Source: Candidatus Didemnitutus sp. (lineage in GTDB: Bacteria > Verrucomicrobiota > Verrucomicrobiia > Opitutales > Opitutaceae). From it: a stretch of 64,000 nt of DNA. Positions 37,109-48,353 of the stretch are shown here, piece after piece. Both the position numbers and the translations under genes were made by a program. Each line of letters begins with the position of its first letter. Positions within the stretch are counted from its first letter, which is position 1. The notes below the pieces were generated by a model. The model saw nothing but the letters and a program-made list of their open reading frames with translations, was not told the origin of the DNA and did not search any database. The stretch covers positions 620,001 to 684,000 of the forward strand of contig JAHCAY010000001.1 in the NCBI GenBank assembly GCA_019634575.1, read 5' to 3'.

Positions 37109-37435
37109 TCAGGCGGCGTCGCTCTTCTTGACGACCGCGTGGACGAAGCCCTTGCCGACTTCGACCTTCTGGTTTTCGCCAATGCGCACGATGAAACGGT
37201 CTTCCTTCACGCTGGTGATGGTGCCGTAGATGCCACCGGTCGTGACGATCTCGTCGCCAGACTTGAGGGCTCCGAGCATCTTCTCGTGCTCCTTCTGCTT
37301 CTTGCGCTGCGGGGCGATGAGCAGGAAATACATCGCGCCGAACATCAGCACGAGAGGCAGCATCTGCATGAGCATCGAAGCGCCACCGGGAGCGGCGGGT
37401 TGGGCTTGGGCGAGGAAGGTGGAGAATTTGGTCAT
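37109..37435 (-). CDS. yajC: Sec translocase accessory subunit YajC
   Basis: 108-residue single-pass membrane protein that associates with SecDF. It has a hydrophobic segment MLPLVLMFGAMYFLLIAPQR and then the conserved soluble part KEHEKMLGALKSGDEIVTTG followed by IYGTITSVKEDRFIVRI. It is directly upstream of secDF on the same strand, the usual yajC-secD-secF order. Divergent from speA, with 84 bp between the starts. Confidence 0.96.
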   Translation of the reverse strand: MTKFSTFLAQAQPAAPGGASMLMQMLPLVLMFGAMYFLLIAPQRKKQKEHEKMLGALKSGDEIVTTGGIYGTITSVKEDRFIVRIGENQKVEVGKGFVHAVVKKSDAA

Positions 37436-37519
37436 TGAAACTTCGACTGTTTTGAAAAATGAAAACGTCGATTAATCTAACCGCCCCAACAAAAAGCAAG
37501 CCTCCGTTCGCACACCGCA

Positions 37520-39460
<1,941 letters not shown>

Positions 39461-39487
39461 CGCCGACCTCGCCGCACTCGGATGTAG

Positions 39488-39509
39488 GGCGGGGTCTCCC
39501 GATCCCGCC
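39488..39509. repeat. Intergenic palindrome
   Basis: GGCGGG/CCCGCC arms (39488-39493 and 39504-39509) with a 10-nt spacer that adds a TC/GA pair. It follows the speA stop by about 30 bp and may serve as a terminator without a T-run or be a REP-like unit. Confidence 0.5.
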
Positions 39510-39521
39510 GCCAAAACCACG

Positions 39522-40352
39522 ATGCACCTGCGCCTGCCATTCCTCCTCAGCGCCCTGCTGCTCGCGCCCTTCCTCCGCGCCGCGAATACGCCTCCGCACG
39601 CCGCGCCCAACTACGGCCACGACGACGCCCACGGCCACACCGCGCCCGTCAACGGCATCCGCCTCTACTACGAGACCTACGGAGCCGCCACCGGCGCGCC
39701 GCTCGTCCTCCTCCACGGTAACGGTGGCAGCATCGCCGCGATGCACTTCCAAATCGATTTCTTCCGCGCCACGCGGCAGGTCATCGCGATCGACAGCCGC
39801 GGCCATGGACGCAGCGAAATGGGCGCCACTCCCCTCACCTACGAGAAAATCGCCGACGACGTCGCCGCCCTGCTCGCGCAACTTCACGCCGCGCCCGCCG
39901 ACATTCTCGGCTGGAGCGACGGCGGCATCGTCGCGCTCCAACTCGCCCTGCGCCACCCCGACCGCGTCCGCCGCATCGCGCTCTCCGGCGCCAACCTCGT
40001 GGCCGATGCCCTCAAGCCGGACGACTTTGCCGGCATGAAAACCGGGCTCGCGGAAGTCCGCGCCAAGCTCGCCGCCGGCGACCGCTCACCGCGCAACCTC
40101 CAACTCGAGCAACACCTCGTGCTCATGGTGGACCAAACTACGATCACCGCTGAAGATCTGCGCCGCATCACCTGCCCCGCCCTCGTGCTCGCGGGCGAGC
40201 GCGACATGATTCCCGAACCGCACACGCGCGCCATCGCCGCCGGCCTGCCGCACGCGCAGCTGCACATTTTTCCCGGAGCCAGCCACGGTGCACTCCAGGA
40301 GATCCCCGCGGAGTTCAACCGCGTCGTCGCCGAGTTCCTCGCCGCACCCTAA
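39522..40352 (+). CDS. Secreted alpha/beta hydrolase
   Basis: 276-residue alpha/beta-fold hydrolase with a signal peptide (FLLSALLLAPFLRAA). The oxyanion segment is VLLHGNGGSI, the nucleophile Ser is in ILGWSDGGIVAL, the acid Asp is in VLAGERDMIPEPH and the His in PGASHGAL. A His/Asp-rich stretch (GHDDAHGHTA, about 32-41) precedes the fold and might bind metal. A paralogue with the same DSRGHG/DSRCHG and SDGGI motifs lies at 46501-47361. Substrate not predictable; ester or lactone hydrolysis is likely. Confidence 0.85.
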   Translation: MHLRLPFLLSALLLAPFLRAANTPPHAAPNYGHDDAHGHTAPVNGIRLYYETYGAATGAPLVLLHGNGGSIAAMHFQIDFFRATRQVIAIDSRGHGRSEMGATPLTYEKIADDVAALLAQLHAAPADILGWSDGGIVALQLALRHPDRVRRIALSGANLVADALKPDDFAGMKTGLAEVRAKLAAGDRSPRNLQLEQHLVLMVDQTTITAEDLRRITCPALVLAGERDMIPEPHTRAIAAGLPHAQLHIFPGASHGALQEIPAEFNRVVAEFLAAP

Positions 40353-40355
40353 GGT

Positions 40356-40378
40356 GGTCGCCGCCGTCCCGGCGGCGA
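40356..40378. repeat. REP-like palindrome after hydrolase gene
   Basis: GTCGCCGCC/GGCGGCGAC, 9-bp perfect arms with a 5-nt loop, just after the hydrolase stop. It shares the lead AGGTGGTCG with a palindrome inside hrpB (49697-49721) while the lower stems differ in a compensated way. Confidence 0.6.
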
Positions 40379-40453
40379 CAAGCTCACGAACGCCATGTTG
40401 CGAGCGCCGCGCAAGATGCTCGCCCTTGACGCATCCCCCGATTGAGGGATGAA

Positions 40454-40477
40454 ACAACAAGGTTTCGCGATTGTTGT
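40454..40477. promoter_or_regulatory. Inverted repeat upstream of GH2 gene
   Basis: ACAACAA-N10-TTGTTGT, perfect 7-bp arms, 36 bp before the start at 40513. A second stem, CATCCC/GGGATG (40432-40437 and 40446-40451), lies immediately upstream. Either could be an operator or a leader hairpin for the GH2 gene. Confidence 0.4.
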
Positions 40478-40512
40478 GCCGTCGCGTTCGCCTACCGTCA
40501 CCACACCCCGCT

Positions 40513-43500
40513 ATGCGTCGTCTGCCCCTCGTCCTGCTCGCGCTCGCCGCGCCGCTCGCCCTCCGCGCCGAGCGCCTCACGCTCAACTTCAACCCCGACT
40601 GGCGCTTCACGAAATCCGACCCCGCCGCCGCCGCGACGCCGGCCTTTGACGACGCCGCGTGGGAAACCGTCTCCACGCCGCACACGTTCAACGACGTCGA
40701 CACCTTCGACAACTGGTCGCTCCCCGGCCACCGCGGCGAGCAGCAGCAATGGAGCGGTCGCACGTGGTATCGGAAACACTTCCCCGCCCCCGCCACCTGG
40801 CGCGGCCGGAAGGTCTTCATCGAATTCGAGGCCGTGCGCCAAGTCGCCGAAGTTTATCTCAACGGCACCAAGCTCGGCGTCGCCAAGGGCGGCTTCACGC
40901 CCTTCGGCTTCGACCTGACGCCGCATCTCCGCTTCGACGCACCGAACATCCTCGCCGTGATGGTCGACAACCGCTTCGCCAAGGACCCGCTCGATCCTTC
41001 GCTCGCCCCGCAGGCCGCCACGAACGAGAAGACGCATCCCAACCTCGGCCAGCTCTCCCAGCAATTCAACGAGCAGATCCCCGCCACGCTCGACGAGCTG
41101 CAGGCCGACCAGATTCCCTGGAACAATCCCCACTGGCATCCCGCGCACGGCGGCATCTACCGCAGTGTCCGCCTCATCGTCACCGACCCGCTGCACATCA
41201 CGCTCCCGCTCTACTCGTTTCTCCAAACCGAGGGCCCCTACGCCTACGCCACGAACGTCTCCGCCGACTCCGCCGATTTCGCCCTCGAGGTCCCGGCGCA
41301 CAACGAGCGCACGACCGACGATTGCTTCACCGTCTCCGCCGCGCTCTTCGACGCCGACGGCCGCGAAGTCTGGCGCGGCGCCGACGACGTCGCCCTCGCC
41401 GCCGGTGAAGCGAACACCTTCAAGTTCGCCGCCCGCCTCACGCATCCTCGCCTCTGGGAGCCCGGCTACCCGCACGTCTACCGCTGCGTGATCGAGCTGC
41501 GCACCAAGGACGCGGTGATCGACCGCACCGAGATCCCGCTCGGCATCCGCGCCATTCGCTGGGACGCCGCCACGGGCCTCTGGATCAACGGCGCGCACAC
41601 CAAGCTCCACGGCTGGGGTCAGAAACCCACCAACGAGTGGCCCGGGCTCGGCGCCGCCCTCCCCGACTGGCTGCAAGCCTACACCTCGCGACTCATGCGC
41701 GACGCCGGCGGCAACTTCATCCGCTGGGGCCACACGCCCGCCGGCCCGGCGCAGATCCGCGCCGGCGACGAGCTGGGCATCGTCACGCTCCAACCCGCCG
41801 GCGACGGGGAGCACGACACCGTTGGCGGTGCTTGGGAACTGCGCTTGGCGAACTTCCGCGACGTGCTGATCTACTACCGCAACAACCCGTCGATCTTCAT
41901 CTGGGAAGGCGGCAACCAGAAGGTCACGCGCGAGCACGCCGCCGCGCTGCGCGCGCTGATGGACCGCTACGATCCGCACGGCGGCCGCGCCTACGCCCAC
42001 CGCCGCGCCGACCAGATCACGGCCGAGTTCATGGACGTCGGCATCGGCACCGAGGGCGGCCGCGAGATCGCGCGCCTGCCCGTCGTCGAAGGCGAATACG
42101 ACCGCGAGGAGTCGCCGCGCCGCGTCTGGGACGACGCCTCGCCGCCGAACTTCGGCTACCCCGAGGCGAAGGGCCAGACCTACCAGCTCACGTCCGAGCA
42201 ATTCGCCGTGAACCAGGTGAAGCACTACGTCACCAAGCTCGGCGCCGACAACCACGCCGGCGGCGCGAACTGGATTTTCTCCGACAGCACGAGCGGCGGC
42301 CGCGTCGCCGTGGAAGTCGCGCGCGCCAGCGGCGAAGTCGACGGCGTGCGCCTGCCCAAGGAGGCCTACTTCGTCTGCCAGGTGATGTTCACCTACACGC
42401 CCCGCGTCCATGTCATCGGCCACTGGTCCTATCCGGCCGGCACAAGGAAAACCGTCTACGTGGCGGCCAATACCGGCGGTGACGTCGAGTTGTTCGTCAA
42501 CGGCCGCTCCGTCGGCCGCGCGCAGCCCGAGAACCGCTTCCTCTACACCTTCCGCGACGTCACGTTCGAGCCCGGCGAAATCAAGGCCTTGGCCTACGAC
42601 AAGTCCGGCCGCGTCGCCGCCACCGCCGCGCAGCACACCGTGGGTCCCGCGGTGGCGCTGCGGCTGACTCCGATCACCGGTCCCGACGGCTGGCGCGCCG
42701 ACGGCGCCGACATCGCCCTGCTCGACGTCGAGGCCATCGACGCCCGCGGCGACCGCGTGCCGACCTTCCAGCAGCGCGTCGACTTCGCCGTCGACGGTCC
42801 CGCCGTCTGGCGCGGCGGCTACAACAGCGGCAAACTCGACTCGATCAATCACACCTTCCTCGACCTCGAAGCCGGCATCAACCGCGTCGCACTCCGCAGC
42901 CAGCCGCAAACGGGCCGCGTGACCGTGCGCGCCACCTCCGCCGGCCTCGCTGCCGCCACGCTCACGCTCGAAGCGCACGCCGTCGCCGCCGACGCGCCGC
43001 CCGCGTGGCCGAAGTTCACGCTACCCAACGCTCCGCAGCGCCAACCGGCCGAACTCGCGCCGCGCGCGGGCGCGACCGCTCCGGCGATTCCCGCCGGCCA
43101 AGCCGGGCGCTTCATCAAAGCGTTCAACTACTCCGGCCCGAACGCGACCATCGTGCACGTCGAGACCGACGCACGCGACGGACGCAACGCCTACGTCGAT
43201 GTCGAATCGCCGTTCAGGCAGCTGCCCGCCTCGCTCGTCGGCGCCGACTGGGTGCAGGTCGACAATCGCGACGCCCGCTACCACGCCGTCGACCTGATGG
43301 AACTCGCCACCGCCGGGCCCGCCGTCGTCACCATCGCCCACGACGACCGCCTGCCGCGCCCGCCGTGGCTCGCGGATTTCGCGCCGACGAACGAGAAGCT
43401 CGTGGTCAACGGCGTGACGCTCTCGCTCTTCACCCGCCGCCTCGCCACCGCCGGCAGCCTCACGCTCGGACCAAACACCGAGCAGGCGAACCCCAAGCAG

Positions 43501-43530
43501 GCGGCGATGTATCTGGTCTTTGTGCGGTAG
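40513..43530 (+). CDS. GH2-family protein with altered acid/base motif
   Basis: 1005-residue exported protein of the GH2 beta-galactosidase clan. Signal peptide (LPLVLLALAAPLALRAE), jelly-roll (about 25-220, WYRKHFPAPATWRGRKVFIE), Ig-like (about 230-340), TIM barrel (about 345-650), then DUF4982-like and invasin-like Ig domains and a C-terminal region. The usual acid/base Asn-Glu pair reads Asn-Gln (SIFIWEGGNQK, Gln469, codon 41917-41919). The nucleophile candidate is Glu528 in VVEGEYDRE. Glu465 in WEGG might substitute. ATG 40513 gives the signal peptide; a frame start at 40471 is less likely. Possible roles are a glycosidase with a shifted acid residue or a binding protein. Confidence 0.85.
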   Translation: MRRLPLVLLALAAPLALRAERLTLNFNPDWRFTKSDPAAAATPAFDDAAWETVSTPHTFNDVDTFDNWSLPGHRGEQQQWSGRTWYRKHFPAPATWRGRKVFIEFEAVRQVAEVYLNGTKLGVAKGGFTPFGFDLTPHLRFDAPNILAVMVDNRFAKDPLDPSLAPQAATNEKTHPNLGQLSQQFNEQIPATLDELQADQIPWNNPHWHPAHGGIYRSVRLIVTDPLHITLPLYSFLQTEGPYAYATNVSADSADFALEVPAHNERTTDDCFTVSAALFDADGREVWRGADDVALAAGEANTFKFAARLTHPRLWEPGYPHVYRCVIELRTKDAVIDRTEIPLGIRAIRWDAATGLWINGAHTKLHGWGQKPTNEWPGLGAALPDWLQAYTSRLMRDAGGNFIRWGHTPAGPAQIRAGDELGIVTLQPAGDGEHDTVGGAWELRLANFRDVLIYYRNNPSIFIWEGGNQKVTREHAAALRALMDRYDPHGGRAYAHRRADQITAEFMDVGIGTEGGREIARLPVVEGEYDREESPRRVWDDASPPNFGYPEAKGQTYQLTSEQFAVNQVKHYVTKLGADNHAGGANWIFSDSTSGGRVAVEVARASGEVDGVRLPKEAYFVCQVMFTYTPRVHVIGHWSYPAGTRKTVYVAANTGGDVELFVNGRSVGRAQPENRFLYTFRDVTFEPGEIKALAYDKSGRVAATAAQHTVGPAVALRLTPITGPDGWRADGADIALLDVEAIDARGDRVPTFQQRVDFAVDGPAVWRGGYNSGKLDSINHTFLDLEAGINRVALRSQPQTGRVTVRATSAGLAAATLTLEAHAVAADAPPAWPKFTLPNAPQRQPAELAPRAGATAPAIPAGQAGRFIKAFNYSGPNATIVHVETDARDGRNAYVDVESPFRQLPASLVGADWVQVDNRDARYHAVDLMELATAGPAVVTIAHDDRLPRPPWLADFAPTNEKLVVNGVTLSLFTRRLATAGSLTLGPNTEQANPKQAAMYLVFVR

Positions 43531-43545
43531 TCCGCGACCTCCGGG

Positions 43546-43581
43546 CGCGGGTCGTGCGACTACATCCGCGCCTGACCCGCG
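43546..43581. terminator. Palindrome between convergent genes (possible bidirectional terminator)
   Basis: CGCGGGTC/GACCCGCG, 8-bp arms at 43546-43553 and 43574-43581, in the 82-bp gap between the convergent GH2 and ppc genes. There is no T-run, so termination or a REP-like origin are both possible. Confidence 0.45.
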
Positions 43582-43612
43582 TTCGGGGAGCCCGGGCTAC
43601 CTCGACTCGCGG

Positions 43613-46279
43613 TCACCCCGTGTTCTTCAACCCCGCCGCGATGCCGCTGACGGTCAGCTCGATCACGCGCTTCGCCTCGCGGCGTTCAGCGTCACTCAAC
43701 TTGCCCGCGCGCAGGCGGCGAATCATCTCCACCTGCAGGTAGTTCAGCGGGTCGATGTAGGGATTGCGCTGCTTGATCGAGTTCGCGAGCACCGGCTCGC
43801 CGCCGAGCAGGTGATTTTGCCCCGCGACCGCCAGCACCCATTTTTCGGTGCGGCGGAACTCAGCGGCGATGCGCTCGAAGATGCGTTCGCGCAGCGTCGC
43901 GTCCTCGACGAGGCCGGCGTAGACGCGCGCGATGCCGAGGTCGGCCTTGCCGAGCGTGAGCTGGGTGTTGTCGATCAGGAGACGGAAGAACAGCCACTCG
44001 CGATACATCGTGCGCAGCTGCTCGAGCCCGGCGTCGCGCGCGGCGTATTGCTCCAGCGCTGAGCCGAGGCCGAACCAGCCGGGCAGGTTGAACCGGCTCT
44101 GCATCCAGGAGAAGACCCAGGGGATCGCGCGCAGGTCCGCCAACGTGCGCGGGCCGGCCTTGCGGTAGGACGGGCGCGAACCGAGCTTCAGCTCGCCGAT
44201 CTCGTCGATTGGCGTCGCCTGCTGCCAGAAGGTCAGGAACTCCGGGTCGTGCACCAGCGCGCGGTAGACTTCGGTGCTGTGCGCGCTCATCGCTGCCATC
44301 GCCGCCGGCCAGGCGGGATCGACGGGCTTGCGCTCGGAGCGCGCCGCCTGCGAGCCGAGGATGACGCCGTAGGCCATCTGCTCGAGCACGCGGTGCGCGA
44401 TGTCGAGGTCGTGATAGCGCGTCGAGAGCACCTCGCCCTGCTCGGTGATGCGGATGCCGCCGTTGCGCAGGCCCACCGGTTGCGCCAGCACGGCCTTGGC
44501 CGCCGGGCCGCCGCCGCGTGCGATGCTGCCGCCGCGGCCGTGGAAAAGCGTCAGGCCGATGCCGCGTCCGTGCACGACGGCCGAGATCGTCTCCTGCGCC
44601 TCGTAGAGCGCCCAGTTCGCCGCGAGGAAGCCCGCGTCCTTGTTGCTGTCGGAATAGCCCAGCATCACGTGCTGGTGGTCGCCCTGGCGCTTCAGCCAGC
44701 GCCGGTAAACCGGCTGGTCGAACAACTGCTCCAGCACACGCGGCGCGTTCTCCAAGTCCTCGAGCGTCTCGAACAGCGGCGACACCGGCAGGCACGTGCC
44801 GGCCACCGTCTGGAGCAGCACGACTTCGAGCAGGTCCGAGACGTCGTTCGTCATGCTGACGATGTAGATGCCGAGTGCCTCGGACGGCGCCCCGCGCACG
44901 GCGTCGAGCGACTCCAGCGCGGCCTTCAGGTCGCCGGTCGCGTCGGCCGGCGCCGGCGGTGGGGCCTTGATCGCGCTGGCCAGCAGGCGGCACTTCTCGT
45001 CCTCCGGCAACTCGGGATAGTCGTCGCGGGCGAGCAACGCCGCGACCGCCCGGGCATGCCAGGCCGAATGCTGCCGGAGATCGAGGCGCGCGGTGTGCAG
45101 TCCGAAGGTGGCGGCTCGGCTCTCGACATCGCGCAACGTGCCGTCGGCGATCACCGCGGCGCGGCTCCGGCGCAGGCTGGCGTCGATGGCCGCGAGGGCT
45201 TCGCGCAGCTCGGACTCGGTCAGCGGATGCTTCGCGTCGCGCAGCCGCGAGCGCAGCGTGAACACGAGCAGGCGATACGGTTCGAATTCATGGCGGCGCT
45301 TGATCTCGTCCCAGTCGGCCGAGTGCTGCCCCAGCTTCTGCGCCACGCGGGCGAGCGCCGGCGACGCGGGTTCGCGGAGCGACGACAACGTCAGCGACCA
45401 ACCCAGTCGTTGCAGGCCGCGGCCCATCGCCGTCAGGGCGAGATCGCGCTCCATTTTCAGCACCGAGCGAGTCACGTCGCCGGTGACGAACGGATTGCCG
45501 TCGCGGTCGCCGCCGATCCACGAGCCGAAGCGCAGCCACCCCTGAGGAGGACGCACGGTCGGGTAATGCTTCGCCAGCGCCGCCGCGAGGTCGCGCTGCA
45601 ACTCGGGCAGGACGTGATAGAGCGTGCGCTCGAAATACCAGAGTCCGGTGCGCGCCTCGTCGATGACCGTCGGCGGCGTCGGACGGCCGCGGTCGGTCAG
45701 CCAGAGCGACACGATCTCGCGCTCGATCTCGGGGCTGTCCGCCATCTCGCCGACCGGCGTGTGCCGCAGCACATCGGCCAGAGCGGCGAGCTTCGTGAGC
45801 AGCGTGCGGCGCTTGGCCTCGGTCGGGTGCGCGGTGAAGACGAGCTCGATGTCGAGCTGCTCCAGGATCGCCTGCACTTCGTCGGCAGGCACGGCGCGGC
45901 GCTTCAACTCGGCAACGGCGGCGGCAATCGACTCCTTGCGTTGCTCGGCATCCGCGCGGCGGGCGCGAAGGAGACGGATGCGGAAGTTCTCCTCGGCCAA
46001 GTTGACGAGTTCGAAGAACAGCGTGAACGCCATCGCCTGATTCAGCGCCTGTTTCGGCGAGAGCCGGCGCACGCGCGCGGCGAGTTTCCCGGCGGCGGCG
46101 GTCTTGCCGGCGCGGCTGTCCTTGGCGAGCAAACGCAATTCCTCGACCAGCTGGAGCGTGGGAGCGCCTTCGAGGCGCTCGATGATGGAGCCGAGCCGGG
46201 CGCCGAGCGTGCGGACTTCGGCGCGCAACAGGGGAAGTTCGTCGGCAGCGTGGCGTGGGGCGGCGTGGGCGGTGGGCAT
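43613..46279 (-). CDS. ppc: Phosphoenolpyruvate carboxylase
   Basis: 888-residue cytoplasmic enzyme adding bicarbonate to PEP to refill oxaloacetate. Diagnostic motifs are all present: VFTAHPTEAKRRT with the catalytic His, GSWIGGDRDGNPFVT, VMLGYSDSNKDAGF, TLFHGRGGSIARGGGP, and the invariant C-terminal end GLKNTG. Length is normal for the bacterial form. Convergent with the GH2 gene and probably transcribed alone; about 220 bp upstream hold no recognisable site. Confidence 0.97.
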   Translation of the reverse strand: MPTAHAAPRHAADELPLLRAEVRTLGARLGSIIERLEGAPTLQLVEELRLLAKDSRAGKTAAAGKLAARVRRLSPKQALNQAMAFTLFFELVNLAEENFRIRLLRARRADAEQRKESIAAAVAELKRRAVPADEVQAILEQLDIELVFTAHPTEAKRRTLLTKLAALADVLRHTPVGEMADSPEIEREIVSLWLTDRGRPTPPTVIDEARTGLWYFERTLYHVLPELQRDLAAALAKHYPTVRPPQGWLRFGSWIGGDRDGNPFVTGDVTRSVLKMERDLALTAMGRGLQRLGWSLTLSSLREPASPALARVAQKLGQHSADWDEIKRRHEFEPYRLLVFTLRSRLRDAKHPLTESELREALAAIDASLRRSRAAVIADGTLRDVESRAATFGLHTARLDLRQHSAWHARAVAALLARDDYPELPEDEKCRLLASAIKAPPPAPADATGDLKAALESLDAVRGAPSEALGIYIVSMTNDVSDLLEVVLLQTVAGTCLPVSPLFETLEDLENAPRVLEQLFDQPVYRRWLKRQGDHQHVMLGYSDSNKDAGFLAANWALYEAQETISAVVHGRGIGLTLFHGRGGSIARGGGPAAKAVLAQPVGLRNGGIRITEQGEVLSTRYHDLDIAHRVLEQMAYGVILGSQAARSERKPVDPAWPAAMAAMSAHSTEVYRALVHDPEFLTFWQQATPIDEIGELKLGSRPSYRKAGPRTLADLRAIPWVFSWMQSRFNLPGWFGLGSALEQYAARDAGLEQLRTMYREWLFFRLLIDNTQLTLGKADLGIARVYAGLVEDATLRERIFERIAAEFRRTEKWVLAVAGQNHLLGGEPVLANSIKQRNPYIDPLNYLQVEMIRRLRAGKLSDAERREAKRVIELTVSGIAAGLKNTG

Positions 46280-46500
46280 CGAGGGGCGCGGTCAAGTTGC
46301 GCCCGAGCGCGCAGCCGCTCAACGTCGCGTGGCGTCATAGCCCGAGGCCTTTCGCGGCGCGGCGACGCGACGAAAGCGGCTTCGGCCCGTCGGACTGCAC
46401 GCCCATGTCTTCGACGGCGCTATTCGCTGTGTGACGCGCCAGCGTCGCAGGTTGTCGAAATCGCTTTGCCGGGATCGTCAGCGCCCCATCGCCTTGCGCC

Positions 46501-47361
46501 ATGCGTTTCCGACGTGTTTTTGCCTCCTACTCGGTGCTGCTCTGCGTGTTCGTGTCGGCCTTGCTCGCGCAGCAGTCCGCCCCGGCCATCCCGTATGGCT
46601 CCAACCCCAGCGCCGGCGCCTACGCGCAGGTCAACGGCGTCAAACTCTACTACGAAATCTACGGCGAGGGTCCGGCCTTGCTCATGATCCACGGGAATGG
46701 CGGCTCGATCTCCGGCCGCGCCGCCCAGATCGAATTCTTCTCCCCTCGCTATCGCGTCATCGCCGTCGATTCGCGCTGCCACGGCAAAAGCGAAGTCGTC
46801 GCGGGCGAACTGACCTACGAGCTGATGGCCGAGGATCTCAACGCCCTCCTCGACCACTTGCAGGTCAAGTCCGCCTGCATCTTCGGCCAGAGCGACGGCG
46901 GCATCATCGGATTGCTCCTCGCCATCCATCACCCGGACAAGGTCGGGAAACTCGCGATCATGGGAGCGAACCTGAATCCGGCCGGCGCCTACCCGTGGGT
47001 GCTCGAGTGGGTCGACAGCAAACGCAAACAAGTCGAAGAGCTGTTGGCGCAGGGCGACAAGCGCGCGTTCCTGCCCGTCCGCAAACAGCACCTCGATCTG
47101 CTCGCGAACCACCCGCACATCCCACTGAGCGATCTCGAAAAAATCACCGCGCCCGTCCTGGTCATGGCCGGAGACAAGGACGTCATCCGCCCCGAGCACA
47201 CGCAGCAAATTTTCGAGCACTTGGCGCACGCACACCTCGCTATCTTCCCGGGTGCGACGCACGGCGTTTCCAGCGAAAAACCGGCGTTGTTCGATCAGAC
47301 GCTCGAAACCTTTTTCCACGAGCCTTTCACTCGTCCGGACAGCAAGGACTACATCAAGTAA
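46501..47361 (+). CDS. Secreted alpha/beta hydrolase (paralogue of 39522-40352)
   Basis: 286-residue hydrolase with a signal peptide (VLLCVFVSALLAQQ). It carries LMIHGNGGSISG, the nucleophile Ser in IFGQSDGGIIGL, the Asp in VMAGDKDVIRPEH and the His in PGATHGVSSE. The same framework (VNG.(R/K)LYYE.YG, IA(I/V)DSR.HG) is shared with the gene at 39522, so the two arose by duplication. Substrate unknown. ATG 46501 follows a GC-rich region with no clear Shine-Dalgarno. Confidence 0.85.
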   Translation: MRFRRVFASYSVLLCVFVSALLAQQSAPAIPYGSNPSAGAYAQVNGVKLYYEIYGEGPALLMIHGNGGSISGRAAQIEFFSPRYRVIAVDSRCHGKSEVVAGELTYELMAEDLNALLDHLQVKSACIFGQSDGGIIGLLLAIHHPDKVGKLAIMGANLNPAGAYPWVLEWVDSKRKQVEELLAQGDKRAFLPVRKQHLDLLANHPHIPLSDLEKITAPVLVMAGDKDVIRPEHTQQIFEHLAHAHLAIFPGATHGVSSEKPALFDQTLETFFHEPFTRPDSKDYIK

Positions 47362-47541
47362 GCGCCGTTCAGCAGCGCGAAAGCTGCCCCGGACGCCGGC
47401 GCGACGGCGACTAGGCCTCGGCGACTCGCACCCCTCGCCGAGCAGAACCTAGAACTTTGGTGCGACACCCGCATCGCGACCGTCACGCGATGCGCCCACG
47501 TCAAAGCAAGACGAGGCAATCCGCGCCGCCGCGGTGCGCGC

Positions 47542-48294
47542 TCACTTGGCGGAGTTTGTCGGGGCCGGACGCTTCTGCGCCAGCAACCACTCATAGAAGG
47601 CGGGATTCGCGTAGGTCTCGGACCACGAATCGTGCCCCGCGTCGGGATACATGGTCAGCTTGGCGTGCCCGCCGGCAGCGTTGATGGCGTCGACCCGTTC
47701 CTGGGAAAAGGCCGGCTGCACCAGCGGATCCTTCGCTCCGTGAAAGGCCCAAACCGGCAGATTCTTGAGTCGCTCACCGAGGATCGCCGGCGGCAATTCA
47801 CCGCCACCGCAAATCGGCGCAATCGCCGCGTAACGCGCCGGGTTGAGCCCGGCAGCATCCCAAGTTCCGAAACCGCCCATGCTCAAGCCCGTGAGATAAA
47901 CGCGCTGACGATCGACGTGGTAGCGCCGAGAAAGCTGCTCGACGAAAACATCGATGGACGCGGCCGACCACCAGCCGAACTCGGGGCACTGCGGCGAAAC
48001 CAAGATGAAGGGGAACTCCCGGCCTTGCGCGACGAGCTTGGGCGGACCGTGGCGCGCGACGAGTTGAAGGTCGCTCCCCCGCTCTCCCGAGCCGTGCAGG
48101 AACACCACCAACGGCCACGCCGGACCGTCTTCGCGGTATTCCTTCGGCAACTGCACGAGGTAGTGCCAAGTGCACTCGACGCTGAGCGTGATCGCATCCG
48201 CGCCCGACTTCGCCGGTGTCGCCGGCTGCCGAGGCGCGGAGGAACAGCCAGAGAGCAGAACGATCAGGCCCAAAATGCAGACGGTGGGTTTCAT
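47542..48294 (-). CDS. Lipoprotein esterase, dienelactone-hydrolase/PHB-depolymerase-like
   Basis: 250-residue predicted lipoprotein. The signal ends in a lipobox (VLLSGCSS, Cys about 17). The alpha/beta-hydrolase fold shows LVVFLHGSGERGSDLQ, the nucleophile Ser in YLTGLSMGGFGTWD, Asp in AFHGAKDPLVQP and His in YPDAGHDSWSE. This combination is typical of secreted phospholipase/carboxylesterase or feruloyl-esterase-like proteins. ATG 48294 gives the lipoprotein signal; a longer frame to 48849 runs into hrpB and is rejected. Convergent with the hydrolase at 46501. Confidence 0.85.
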   Translation of the reverse strand: MKPTVCILGLIVLLSGCSSAPRQPATPAKSGADAITLSVECTWHYLVQLPKEYREDGPAWPLVVFLHGSGERGSDLQLVARHGPPKLVAQGREFPFILVSPQCPEFGWWSAASIDVFVEQLSRRYHVDRQRVYLTGLSMGGFGTWDAAGLNPARYAAIAPICGGGELPPAILGERLKNLPVWAFHGAKDPLVQPAFSQERVDAINAAGGHAKLTMYPDAGHDSWSETYANPAFYEWLLAQKRPAPTNSAK

Positions 48295-48353
48295 CGGCTC
48301 AAGTCTTGGCCGCAACGCCGGCAGCCGGCAAGCCACGCCCGCCGACACCCGGC

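Noticed and set aside
33133..37131. A 1332-codon plus-strand open frame across recJ and secDF
   Set aside because: Its translation is acidic and of low complexity, with no family signature. It is the mirror of two certain minus-strand genes in GC-rich DNA.
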